64,000 nucleotides of DNA from Methanosphaera sp. BMS (GTDB taxonomy: Archaea > Methanobacteriota > Methanobacteria > Methanobacteriales > Methanobacteriaceae): contig NZ_CP014213.1 in the NCBI RefSeq assembly GCF_003268005.1, positions 1,612,001 to 1,676,000 on the forward strand, in the 5' to 3' direction. The translations under genes and the position numbers were made by a program. Below are positions 28,632 through 36,502 of this stretch, piece after piece (the stretch's first letter is position 1; each line of letters begins with the position of its first letter). The notes below the pieces were generated by a model that saw only the letters and a list, made by a program, of their open reading frames with translations, was not told the DNA's origin and did not search any database.

Positions 28632-29990
28632 ATGATGTGTGGTTTAGAAATCCACGTACAATTAAATACAAACTCAAAATTATTCTGTAGTTGTCATACC
28701 AATTATCAATCAGCAGAAAATAACACGAACATTTGTCCGGTATGTTTAAATCAACCAGGAGCAAAACCTTATCCGCCAAACCAATCAGCATTAGATAATG
28801 CAATTAAAGTAGCATTGATGCTTGGATGTGATATTTCTGATGAAGTAATCTACTTTATGAGAAAACACTATGATTACCCTGACTTATCAAGTGGATATCA
28901 GAGAACATCCGTACCAGTAGGTATAAACGGTGAATTGAATGGTGTCAGAATACATGAAATTCACGTAGAAGAAGACCCTGGTCAATACAAACCAGACCGT
29001 GGAACCGTTGACTTTAACCGTTCAGGTATTCCATTGATAGAAATCGTTACAGAACCTGACATGAAATCACCTGAAGAAGCCAGAAGTTTCCTAAACGAAT
29101 TAATTCGTGTATTAAACTACAGTGGAAGTGCTCGTGGTGAAGGTACCATGAGAGCAGACGTAAACATCTCCATTGAAGGTGGAAAAAGAGCAGAAGTAAA
29201 AAATGTAAACTCAATCAGAGGTGCATACAAAGTTCTTAAGTTTGAATTAATCAGACAGAAAAACATCCTACGTAGAGGTGGAACAGTTCAGCAGGAAACA
29301 AGAGCATACCTTGAATCCCAGATGATAACAGTTCCTATGAGATTAAAAGAGGATGCTGATGATTACAGATACATACCTGATCCTGATTTACCACCTATGA
29401 AAATCGATCCGGCACATGTAGAAGAAATCAGAGAAAACATGCCTGAACCAGCACACCTCAAGACTGCAAGATTTGTAGAGCAATATGGTATTGATGAAGC
29501 AGATGCAAAAGTATTGACTTCAGAGTTAGAATTAGCCGATGCATATGAGGAAGTATGCAAAGAAGTGGACGCTGAAGTTGCCGCAAGATTAATGAGAGAC
29601 GAACTTAAACGTGTACTCAACTATAACAAAATCAGTTTTGCTGAAAGTAAAATAACTGCAAGCGATATCGTTGAGTTAATAGGATTAATTGAATCAAAAC
29701 AGGTTACACCGGAAGCAGCACATAAACTCATCGAACAAATGCCTGGTAACGATAAAACACCAACAGAAATTGGTAAAGAAATGGATATCATCGGTGGAGT
29801 ATCTGATGATGCAGTATCAGATGCAATAAATCAGGCAATAGATGAAAATCCACAGGCAATTGAAGACTACAAGGCAGGTAAGGAGAATGCCGTGAACTTC
29901 CTTGTCGGTCAGGTAATGAGATTGACTCGTGGAAAAGCCAATGCTGGTGAGGCCAATAAATTAATTAGAGAAAAATTAGATCAGCTATAA
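28632..29990 (+). CDS. gatB: Asp-tRNA(Asn)/Glu-tRNA(Gln) amidotransferase subunit B
   Basis: Subunit B of GatCAB, which binds the mischarged tRNA and phosphorylates its side chain before amidation. MMCGLEIHVQLNTNSKLFC, CPVCLNQPGAKP, RKHYDYPDLSSGYQ and the tRNA-binding YqeY-like tail (TRGKANAGEANKLIREKL) are diagnostic; zinc cysteines lie near 18, 20, 35 and 38. About 452 residues. The strong site GGGAGG lies 16 bases before the annotated ATG, too far; an in-frame ATT at 28623 is seven bases from it and would add Met-Thr-Asp. A small frame overlap is absent; the CBS-ParB gene follows by 43 bases. Confidence 0.95.
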   Translation: MMCGLEIHVQLNTNSKLFCSCHTNYQSAENNTNICPVCLNQPGAKPYPPNQSALDNAIKVALMLGCDISDEVIYFMRKHYDYPDLSSGYQRTSVPVGINGELNGVRIHEIHVEEDPGQYKPDRGTVDFNRSGIPLIEIVTEPDMKSPEEARSFLNELIRVLNYSGSARGEGTMRADVNISIEGGKRAEVKNVNSIRGAYKVLKFELIRQKNILRRGGTVQQETRAYLESQMITVPMRLKEDADDYRYIPDPDLPPMKIDPAHVEEIRENMPEPAHLKTARFVEQYGIDEADAKVLTSELELADAYEEVCKEVDAEVAARLMRDELKRVLNYNKISFAESKITASDIVELIGLIESKQVTPEAAHKLIEQMPGNDKTPTEIGKEMDIIGGVSDDAVSDAINQAIDENPQAIEDYKAGKENAVNFLVGQVMRLTRGKANAGEANKLIREKLDQL

Positions 29991-30032
29991 TTTTTCCAAA
30001 CGGAAATTGTAAACAACAACAAAGGAGGAGTA

Positions 30033-30842
30033 GTGGTGAGCGATTATAAAAAGGTCAAGGATTATATGACACGTAACGTAATAAAAGTCACTCCCGACAT
30101 GTCTATATCCGAGATTAAAGAGATAATCAAAAAAACAGGACACGACGGATTTCCAGTAGAACAAGATGATAAAATCGTTGGAATGATCACAGCTTCTGAT
30201 TTACTTATTAGAGATTTGACTCCAACCGTATCAGGTATGATGTCAAGGGACATTGTAATTGCCAATGAGGAACTATCCATAAATGATGCCGCTAGGGTAA
30301 TGTTTAGAATGGGCATTTCAAGATTACCTGTAACCAATGAAAAAAGAAAGGTTCTTGGCATAATTACAAATACGGATATATTGAGATCCCACATAGAACG
30401 TTCTACCCCCGAAAAGGTAAATCAATTCAGAGATTCAATAGAACAATTATATGACATTACAACCGACTTGTCACATGAAAATGTTCATATCAGCAAATTA
30501 AAGCCAACACAGGATAAGGTATATGCTGATGAACTGGAAGGTAGAACATATGAGATTGAAAGGGGCCTGGCAGAACCTATAATCGTTGTTAAATGTAATG
30601 ACAACAAGTACTTGGTTGTGGATGGACATCATCGATTGGTTGCATCAAATCAAATGGGCAACGATGAGATAAATGCATATGTCATTACACTAAGCAAACC
30701 AATAACATTAGGATTGGAGAAAAATGCGAAAAACAATGGAATACACTCCATCAATGACATAGAAATAATAGCAGATGCACAGCATCCACTAATTGCCATT
30801 ACTGGAAGTCTAAGAGAAAAAAATACCACCATAAAGAAGTGA
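30033..30842 (+). CDS. CBS-domain pair fused to a ParB-like domain
   Basis: 269 residues. Residues about 8-120 are two CBS domains ([17 protein letters not shown], then [15 protein letters not shown] and [19 protein letters not shown]) that usually bind adenosyl ligands. Residues about 150-265 are a ParB/Srx-like fold with the conserved [11 protein letters not shown] motif. Such fusions occur in methanogens; the ParB-like domain may have nucleotide or kinase activity rather than DNA partitioning. Tandem GTG codons at 30033 and 30036 follow AGGAGG, so the start is one of these. It lies between gatB and hisE, only one base from the latter. Confidence 0.85.
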   Translation: MVSDYKKVKDYMTRNVIKVTPDMSISEIKEIIKKTGHDGFPVEQDDKIVGMITASDLLIRDLTPTVSGMMSRDIVIANEELSINDAARVMFRMGISRLPVTNEKRKVLGIITNTDILRSHIERSTPEKVNQFRDSIEQLYDITTDLSHENVHISKLKPTQDKVYADELEGRTYEIERGLAEPIIVVKCNDNKYLVVDGHHRLVASNQMGNDEINAYVITLSKPITLGLEKNAKNNGIHSINDIEIIADAQHPLIAITGSLREKNTTIKK

Positions 30843-30843
30843 A

Positions 30844-31134
30844 ATGATGAAAGATGAAATAATTAGAGAAGTATATGATACGCTTGTCGATAGAAAAGAA
30901 AACCCGATTGACTCATATACCTCAAAGTTAATGCAGGATTCTGATAAAAAGGCAGAAGACAAGATACTTGAAAAACTAGGTGAGGAAGCAACAGAAGTAA
31001 TACTTGCCTCCAAAAATAATGAGGATTTGGTTCATGAATCAGCGGATTTAATCTTCTTTACAATATTAAATCTTGTATATAAGGGAATTCCATTAGATGA
31101 TCTTTTTGATGAACTAGAAAGCAGACATAAATAA
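30844..31134 (+). CDS. hisE: phosphoribosyl-ATP pyrophosphatase
   Basis: Second step of histidine synthesis: hydrolysis of PR-ATP to PR-AMP. The 96-residue all-alpha protein has the MazG/HisE metal motif [15 protein letters not shown] followed by [14 protein letters not shown]. It starts one base after the CBS-ParB stop, with a second ATG next to the first. Its terminator sequence is copied 5 kb downstream at 36277-36315. Confidence 0.94.
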   Translation: MMKDEIIREVYDTLVDRKENPIDSYTSKLMQDSDKKAEDKILEKLGEEATEVILASKNNEDLVHESADLIFFTILNLVYKGIPLDDLFDELESRHK

Positions 31135-31137
31135 TCA

Positions 31138-31174
31138 TTCTCCCCCCATAAATAATCTTTTTTTAACTATATCA
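31138..31174 (+). repeat. hisE terminator; left copy of a ~37-bp direct repeat
   Basis: TTCTCCCCCCATAAATAATC followed by a seven-T run, AAC and ATATCA. The same sequence, with one extra C, one extra T and one substitution, is at 36277-36315. It is a C-rich/T-tract terminator, but the identity goes beyond the general terminator pattern and brackets the restriction-modification island. Confidence 0.75.
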
Positions 31175-31285
31175 TTTTAATGCAATATTAACATTATTTT
31201 CCAGTTATACCCCTATTTGATGAACAATTTAAAGCGGATACCAAAATGAATAATATTAATAATTAATAATGTAATAAATATATTC

Positions 31286-33400
31286 ATGAAATTAACAATC
31301 GAATCACTTGTTGAAGAAGCACGATTATTTTGTGATATGGAAAATCTTGAAAAACACCCTCAATTAACGGGAATAAGTGATGGTAAGGCTATAGGCACAT
31401 ATATCGAACAGGAATTCAAGGATTATTTGAGTGAAAGATATAGCTTCAATCAAGGCTCTTGTGCCCATGGAATTGATTTTCCTGATGAGGACATCAACAC
31501 CGACATAAAAGTAACGTCAAGTAAAAAACCACAGAATTCATGTCCTTTCACGGATATAAGACAGAAGATATATGGTTTAGGTTATAATATCCTATTATTT
31601 GTCTATGATAGCAATATTGAAGATTATACTGACCTTAAATTTGAATCATGCACCTTCATCAAAGCATCCGAAACCGGTGATTACAACCTGACAAGAAATC
31701 TTATCAAGATGGTTGAGAATAAGTGGGATGCCGATAGGATAACAGAGTACCTGATTGAATGCAAGATGCCCGGAAACTACAACAGTCTTAATGAACTTGC
31801 ACATGAAATTATTGAAAACCCGCCACGACAAGGTTACCTGACAATTTCAAATGCACTGCAATGGAGATTAAAATATAGTCATGTAAATAAAAAGAAGGAG
31901 GAAGAGATGAAAAGCAATTCCAAGAAGGAGTATGGTGACTATCAAACCCCACAATACTTTGCAAACAAGGTAGTCAAATATGTTAAAGAAAAACTGGAAT
32001 ATGAACCCGATTTGATTATAGAGCCAACATGCGGTGTTGGAAACTTTATCAAGGCATGCAGAAAATACTACTCTGCTACCAGAATTGTGGGTATAGACAT
32101 CAATGAAGAATACCTAAACGAAATTGGAGCTACAAATAATCTGCAGCTGTATCATGGAAATATTTTCGACCTTGACTTTAACAGAATAAAAATAGATGAT
32201 GATACTAAGTATTTGATTATTGGAAATCCACCCTGGGTTACCAATACCCGCCTTTCAAAGTATGAATCAGACAATATACCCGAAAAGAACAATTATAAAC
32301 ACCTTGAATACTTTGATGCAATTACCGGCGAGTCAAACTTTGACATTTCAGAACACATTATCCTGTCACTCATAGATGATTTTAACAAATCAAATGCAGC
32401 AATAGTATTCCTATGCAAATATAGCGTAGCATGCAATATATTCAAACACCTAGCACAAAACAAGATTCGACTTGCAAATGTCCAAATTATAAAGTTTGAT
32501 TCCATGAAGGTCTTCAAGGCAGATACCACGTCATGCATACTGATTATGGAATTTAATGATGATGGTAGACTAGTCAATAAATGTAACGTCAGCAATATGG
32601 ACAACCCAAAAGAGAATTATACAATTGGAGTCATAGATGATAAGTTCTACTCCAACACTGATAATATGGTGGATATTGATGGAATTTGCTCCTTTGAGTG
32701 GAGACAGGGCATCAAACATGACTGCGTGAAGGTAATGGAACTTAAAAAGGTTGGAGATAAGTATGAGAATAAAAAAGATGAAAGGGTATATCTTGAAGAG
32801 AATCTGTTATATCCGCTGCTTAAAAGCAGCAACCTGAAAAAACCCATAGTTACCGACAGTAACTATAGCATTTTACTTACCCAGCATAGACTTAAGGAGG
32901 ATACATCATACATTAAAGACGAGTATCCCCTTACGTGGAAGTATCTTGATGAAAATAGGGAATTATTTGCCAATAGAAAAAGCAGCATCTACAGACGTTG
33001 TCCGGAGTTCAGTATTTTTGGAATAGGAAAATATGCTTTTAGACCATATAAAGTGGCAATTTCAGGCTTTTATAAGAAGGGCCTGTTTAGCTTGGTGTAC
33101 AATGATGAGAAAAGTATGATGCTTGATGATACATGTTACTACATATCCTTTGATGACTATGACAGTGCCTATATTACAATGCTGATACTTAACTCCAACT
33201 TAGTACAGAATTTTCTAAAAAGCATTGTAGTAATAGATTCAAAAAGACCCTACACTAAAAAGGTACTTAAGAGAATAGATATAATTAAAACACTTAAAAA
33301 GATAACAATCAATGACCTGATTGCTACTGAGAAGGATTTGAAACTGGATGGCTATATCACGAGGGATAAATTTGAGAAGTATTATAGTTTGTATGGATAG
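31286..33400 (+). CDS. fused restriction endonuclease-adenine methyltransferase (type IIG-like)
   Basis: 704 residues. The N-terminal ~200 look like a PD-(D/E)XK nuclease: GTYIEQEF (E41, E43) and GIDFPDEDINTDIKVTSSKK with D64 and D73-I-K75. A charged linker KKKEEEMKSNSKKE follows. Then comes a gamma-type N6-adenine methyltransferase: motif X-like GDYQTPQYFA (217-226), motif I EPTCGVGNF (246-254) and catalytic NPPW (314-317). The C-terminal third (residues ~480-704) resembles a target-recognition region. No separate specificity gene exists, as expected for type IIG enzymes. No ribosome site precedes the ATG, so the mRNA may be leaderless. The recognition sequence cannot be read. Two halves in one chain is clear; cleavage activity is inferred. 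Confidence 0.8.
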   Translation: MKLTIESLVEEARLFCDMENLEKHPQLTGISDGKAIGTYIEQEFKDYLSERYSFNQGSCAHGIDFPDEDINTDIKVTSSKKPQNSCPFTDIRQKIYGLGYNILLFVYDSNIEDYTDLKFESCTFIKASETGDYNLTRNLIKMVENKWDADRITEYLIECKMPGNYNSLNELAHEIIENPPRQGYLTISNALQWRLKYSHVNKKKEEEMKSNSKKEYGDYQTPQYFANKVVKYVKEKLEYEPDLIIEPTCGVGNFIKACRKYYSATRIVGIDINEEYLNEIGATNNLQLYHGNIFDLDFNRIKIDDDTKYLIIGNPPWVTNTRLSKYESDNIPEKNNYKHLEYFDAITGESNFDISEHIILSLIDDFNKSNAAIVFLCKYSVACNIFKHLAQNKIRLANVQIIKFDSMKVFKADTTSCILIMEFNDDGRLVNKCNVSNMDNPKENYTIGVIDDKFYSNTDNMVDIDGICSFEWRQGIKHDCVKVMELKKVGDKYENKKDERVYLEENLLYPLLKSSNLKKPIVTDSNYSILLTQHRLKEDTSYIKDEYPLTWKYLDENRELFANRKSSIYRRCPEFSIFGIGKYAFRPYKVAISGFYKKGLFSLVYNDEKSMMLDDTCYYISFDDYDSAYITMLILNSNLVQNFLKSIVVIDSKRPYTKKVLKRIDIIKTLKKITINDLIATEKDLKLDGYITRDKFEKYYSLYG

Positions 33401-33721
33401 CTACCCTAGGAATAAATCAACAACTATGTTAAAGAGATGGTGTGAAAGTATTTGAAAAAGTAGTTCTTCATCATTTCTTATGACTATTTTTTTCATAATC
33501 ATTTCGTTAAATCCTTTATCTCATAAAGATATGATGATACGTTTATATGTTAATATCAAAAAATATGATAATAGTCCTACATTCATATGACAAAATTTTA
33601 TTGTTGAAAGATGAGATAAAAATGACATACAAAAAAATTAGAGGAAATAGATGAAATATTCACCGGAATATGAACTTCACGTTATAAAAACATAGTAAAT
33701 GGTAAGAAATAGGTGGTCAAT
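33401..33721. other. AT-rich spacer between the two methyltransferase genes
   Basis: About 320 bases. It contains two tiny frames (MTYKKIRGNR near 33622 and MKYSPEYELHVIKT near 33651) that could be debris of a third gene; I cannot support a real one. A candidate promoter for hsdM is implied but not clear. Confidence 0.4.
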
Positions 33722-35260
33722 ATGTCAAATTATGAAACAAAACTATGGGCAATAGCCGATAAATTAAGAGGAAATATGGATGCAAACGAATTCAAAAACT
33801 ACATGTTAGGATTTATCTTCTACAGATACATATCAGAAAAACTAGAAATAACACTAAACAAGTTACTTGAAGAAGAAAAAATCACATTCCAAGAAGCATA
33901 CCATGATAAATCATATGAAAATTACCTGGAAAAAGAGGGAATAGAAAAACTCGGATACTTCATCCAACCAAAATACCTATTCAGCAGCATAATCAATGAA
34001 ATCAATCAAGGAAAAGAAATACTGGAATGTTTAAGCAATGCCCTCCAGGAAATAAATGACTCCACCCTAAATACAAAAAGTCAGGACGACTTCCAAAACC
34101 TATTTGAAGATATGGATTTAAACTCGTCCAAACTAGGAAACAGCAATGCAGAAAAAAACAAACTCATCTCTGACATACTACTGGACATTAATGACATCGA
34201 TTTCAAATTAGAAAAAGACAACTCAGACATACTCGGTGATGCATACGAATACCTGATAAGCCAATTTGCATCAAGTGCAGGAAAAAAGGCAGGAGAATTC
34301 TACACACCACAAGAAGTATCAACAATACTTGCAAGAATAGTCACACAAGACAAAAGCAGACTCAAAAACGTATACGACCCAACATGTGGAAGCGGATCAT
34401 TACTATTAAGAGTAAGTAAAGAAGCAGACGTATCAACATTCTACGGACAAGAACTAAACCAAACAACATACAACCTGGCAAGAATGAACATGATACTACA
34501 CGGAGTCAAATACGACCACTTTGACATAAAACAAGGAGATTCCCTGGAAAACGACAGACATAAAAAACTAAAATTCGATGCAGTAGTAGCCAATCCACCA
34601 TTCAGTGCAAAATGGAGCAGTGACAACTCATTTATCAATGATGAAAGATTCTCAGGATATAAAAAACTAGCACCAAAAAGCAAGGCAGACTATGCATTCA
34701 TACAACACATGATATACCACCTAAACGAAGAGGGAACACTAGCAGTAGTACTACCACATGGAGTACTCTTTAGAGGAGCAGCAGAAGGAACCATACGAAA
34801 ATACCTCATCAAAGAACTAAACTACCTAGACGCCGTAATAGGCCTACCGAAAAACATATTCTATGGGACAAGCATCCCCACATGCATACTAGTATTCAAA
34901 AAATACCGAGAACACAAGCAAGACGTACTATTTATAGATGCATCAGAACACTACGAAAAAGTCAAAAACCAGAACAAACTACGAGCAGAGGACATAGATA
35001 AAATAGTAACTACATACGCGGAAAGAAAAACAGAAGACAAATACTCCTACATAGCAACACTAGAGGAAATAGAAGAAAATGACTACAACCTAAACATACC
35101 CAGATATGTGGATACATTCGAAGAAGAAGAACCAATAGACCTAGACAAACTAGTAGATGAACTAGAACAAATCGAAAAAGAAATACGAGAAGTAGACGAG
35201 AAAATCATAGAATACTGCAAAGAAATAGGCATCAGACCACCGATAATAATGAATGATTAA
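33722..35260 (+). CDS. hsdM: type I restriction-modification methyltransferase subunit HsdM
   Basis: A 512-residue N6-adenine methyltransferase of the type I M subunit class. The helical N-terminal HsdM_N domain (LWAIADKLRGNMDANEFKNYMLGFIFYRYISEKLE) is followed by the N6_Mtase domain with GEFYTPQEVSTILARI, motif I DPTCGSGSLLLR and catalytic NPPFSAKWS, then PHGVLFRGAAEG. The protein is complete and ends in a coiled coil (EELEQIEKEIREVDEKI). AGGTGG favours ATG 33722 over an in-frame GTG at 33713. No hsdS or hsdR follows, so it is an orphan here. Codon use favours ATA and CTA strongly, as in the AT-rich neighbours. Confidence 0.92.
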   Translation: MSNYETKLWAIADKLRGNMDANEFKNYMLGFIFYRYISEKLEITLNKLLEEEKITFQEAYHDKSYENYLEKEGIEKLGYFIQPKYLFSSIINEINQGKEILECLSNALQEINDSTLNTKSQDDFQNLFEDMDLNSSKLGNSNAEKNKLISDILLDINDIDFKLEKDNSDILGDAYEYLISQFASSAGKKAGEFYTPQEVSTILARIVTQDKSRLKNVYDPTCGSGSLLLRVSKEADVSTFYGQELNQTTYNLARMNMILHGVKYDHFDIKQGDSLENDRHKKLKFDAVVANPPFSAKWSSDNSFINDERFSGYKKLAPKSKADYAFIQHMIYHLNEEGTLAVVLPHGVLFRGAAEGTIRKYLIKELNYLDAVIGLPKNIFYGTSIPTCILVFKKYREHKQDVLFIDASEHYEKVKNQNKLRAEDIDKIVTTYAERKTEDKYSYIATLEEIEENDYNLNIPRYVDTFEEEEPIDLDKLVDELEQIEKEIREVDEKIIEYCKEIGIRPPIIMND

Positions 35261-35295
35261 AATGAAAGATAAGTCTACAGAAAGAAGTGGAAATA

Positions 35296-35514
35296 ATGAC
35301 AATAACCTCAACAAAGAAATCATCTTCATCTAAAGGTAGTAGTGATGATGGCTATCATTATAGTCAGCAGTACGGAACATATATTAAGGAATGGGAGGAC
35401 AGTAGTGGTTCCCATATGAAAAGTAGGGATGGACAATGAGAAGGACATTATAATGAAAAAACCGGTGCTTATAGTGAAAAAACCCCATATGATGGGTGGA
35501 CATCAAATCAATAA
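35296..35514 (+). pseudogene. small Ser-rich protein gene interrupted by TGA
   Basis: ATG 35296 opens 47 codons: MTITSTKKSSSSKGSSDDGY, then YSQQYGTYIKEWEDSS and a TGA at 35437. The same frame continues without a stop for 24 more codons (EGHYNEKTGAYSEKTPYDGWTSNQ) to TAA at 35512. The continuity suggests one 72-residue protein where a TGG or similar codon became TGA, though the 47-residue peptide may be the real product. GTGGAA lies before the ATG. It begins 36 bases after hsdM. Function unknown; hydrophilic, low-complexity start. Confidence 0.55.
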
Positions 35515-35848
35515 ATAGGTATCTTCTGGCATATGATTATAAGATAAAAATGTATTATTTTCTTTTCCTAGCCAGTATATTCACCCATTTTTCATCTTCT
35601 ATCCTTTTTTCGTCATTGTTATTCTGGTTTTAGTTCTTTGTAACTTTAGGGCATTATTTGCACAGGATTTCAGTTTTTTAATAAAATCAATATTCATTCA
35701 TTTATATCTTTTGGACATCTAATAATATGCTTGTATTTATGATGTATTATTGTTATTGTTTCATGGTAAGCATGTAATATTATCAAATCATTCTTTAATT
35801 ATTTTGACTTGATATTATTTTTTGTTAAAATTGTATTAAATATGCTAA
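35515..35848. other. debris-rich spacer
   Basis: Apart from a possible minus-strand remnant (35555-35697) I see only AT-rich sequence here. Confidence 0.4.
35555..35697 (-). pseudogene. possible frameshifted gene remnant
   Basis: Minus strand: ATG at 35697 gives MNIDFIKKLKSCANNALKLQ and stops at 35599-35601; the neighbouring frame reads NNDEKRIEDEKWVNILARKRK and ends at 35555. The two pieces join into a plausible charged C-terminus. Not recognised; may be what remains of a specificity or helper gene of the island. Confidence 0.3.
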
Positions 35849-36244
35849 ACTTGGAATGATCAATCCATTATAACTGCTACATATACCGGCTCAACACAAT
35901 GTGCAAAACTGGAAAGTGAAGCAAGCATCACGATTACATCCAAAGAACTTACATTGTCCACTAATGACATTCAAGCAACCCAATCATCTACAATCACATT
36001 AACAGCAGCGTTGAATGATGATTCAATCAATAGTGGAAAGGTAATATTTAAAATCAATGGTAAAACCGTTAAAGATGCAAACAGCAAGGTTATTTATGCA
36101 AAAATAGTTAACGGTACTGCAAATGTAGAGTATGCTCTGCCGGCATCTATGAAAGTATCTAGTTACACCATTACAGCTACATACATGCCTATAAGTGGTG
36201 AAAAGTTAACTTCCGAAGCAACATTGCTTGTTACGAAAGAATAA
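35849..36244 (+). pseudogene. C-terminal fragment of an adhesin-like protein (Ig-like repeat)
   Basis: An open frame of about 131 codons without a start ATG or ribosome site. It reads like one and a half Big-type Ig repeats of Methanosphaera adhesin-like proteins: ITATYTGST, then TLSTNDIQATQSSTITLTAA, GKVIFKINGKTVKDANSKV and YTITATYMPISGEKLTSEATL. The frame is closed upstream at 35846. It is probably the tail of a larger surface protein gene cut by recombination. A TTG at 35954 could start a 96-residue product but lacks a ribosome site. Confidence 0.7.
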
Positions 36245-36247
36245 ATT

Positions 36248-36273
36248 GTTAAATCGGCATAATCGGATTTAAC
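36248..36273 (+). terminator. hairpin after the adhesin fragment
   Basis: GTTAAATC and GATTTAAC form a perfect 8-base stem with a ten-base loop, three bases after the TAA. The C-rich/T-tract repeat follows directly. Confidence 0.6.
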
Positions 36274-36276
36274 TTC

Positions 36277-36315
36277 CTCTCCCCCCCATAAATAATCTTT
36301 TTTTTAACTTTATCA
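36277..36315 (+). repeat. right copy of the ~37-bp hisE-terminator repeat
   Basis: Near-perfect copy of 31138-31174 in the same orientation (seven instead of six C, eight instead of seven T, one A to T change). It closes the restriction-modification region on the right. Confidence 0.75.
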
Positions 36316-36502
36316 AAAGTGTGCGACTATTATTTTATGAGAATTGTATTCTATATTATATATTAAACACGATATCAATTGTATTTGATAATTATGAACA
36401 TAGTTATAAGAAAATCTGGTTAAAAAACCTCTGAAAGGAATTGTTACACGTTCCATTATAAGAAAAAAAGTATTTTTTATAAAAAAATAAAGGGGTTTAA
36501 GG

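Noticed and set aside
33622-33695. Two tiny ORFs of 10-14 codons before hsdM
   Set aside because: Too short, with no homology recognised and weak ribosome sites; kept only as possible debris.
35437-35439. TGA as selenocysteine or pyrrolysine-like recoding
   Set aside because: No SECIS-like structure was seen, and the ORF has no redox context; a nonsense mutation is simpler.
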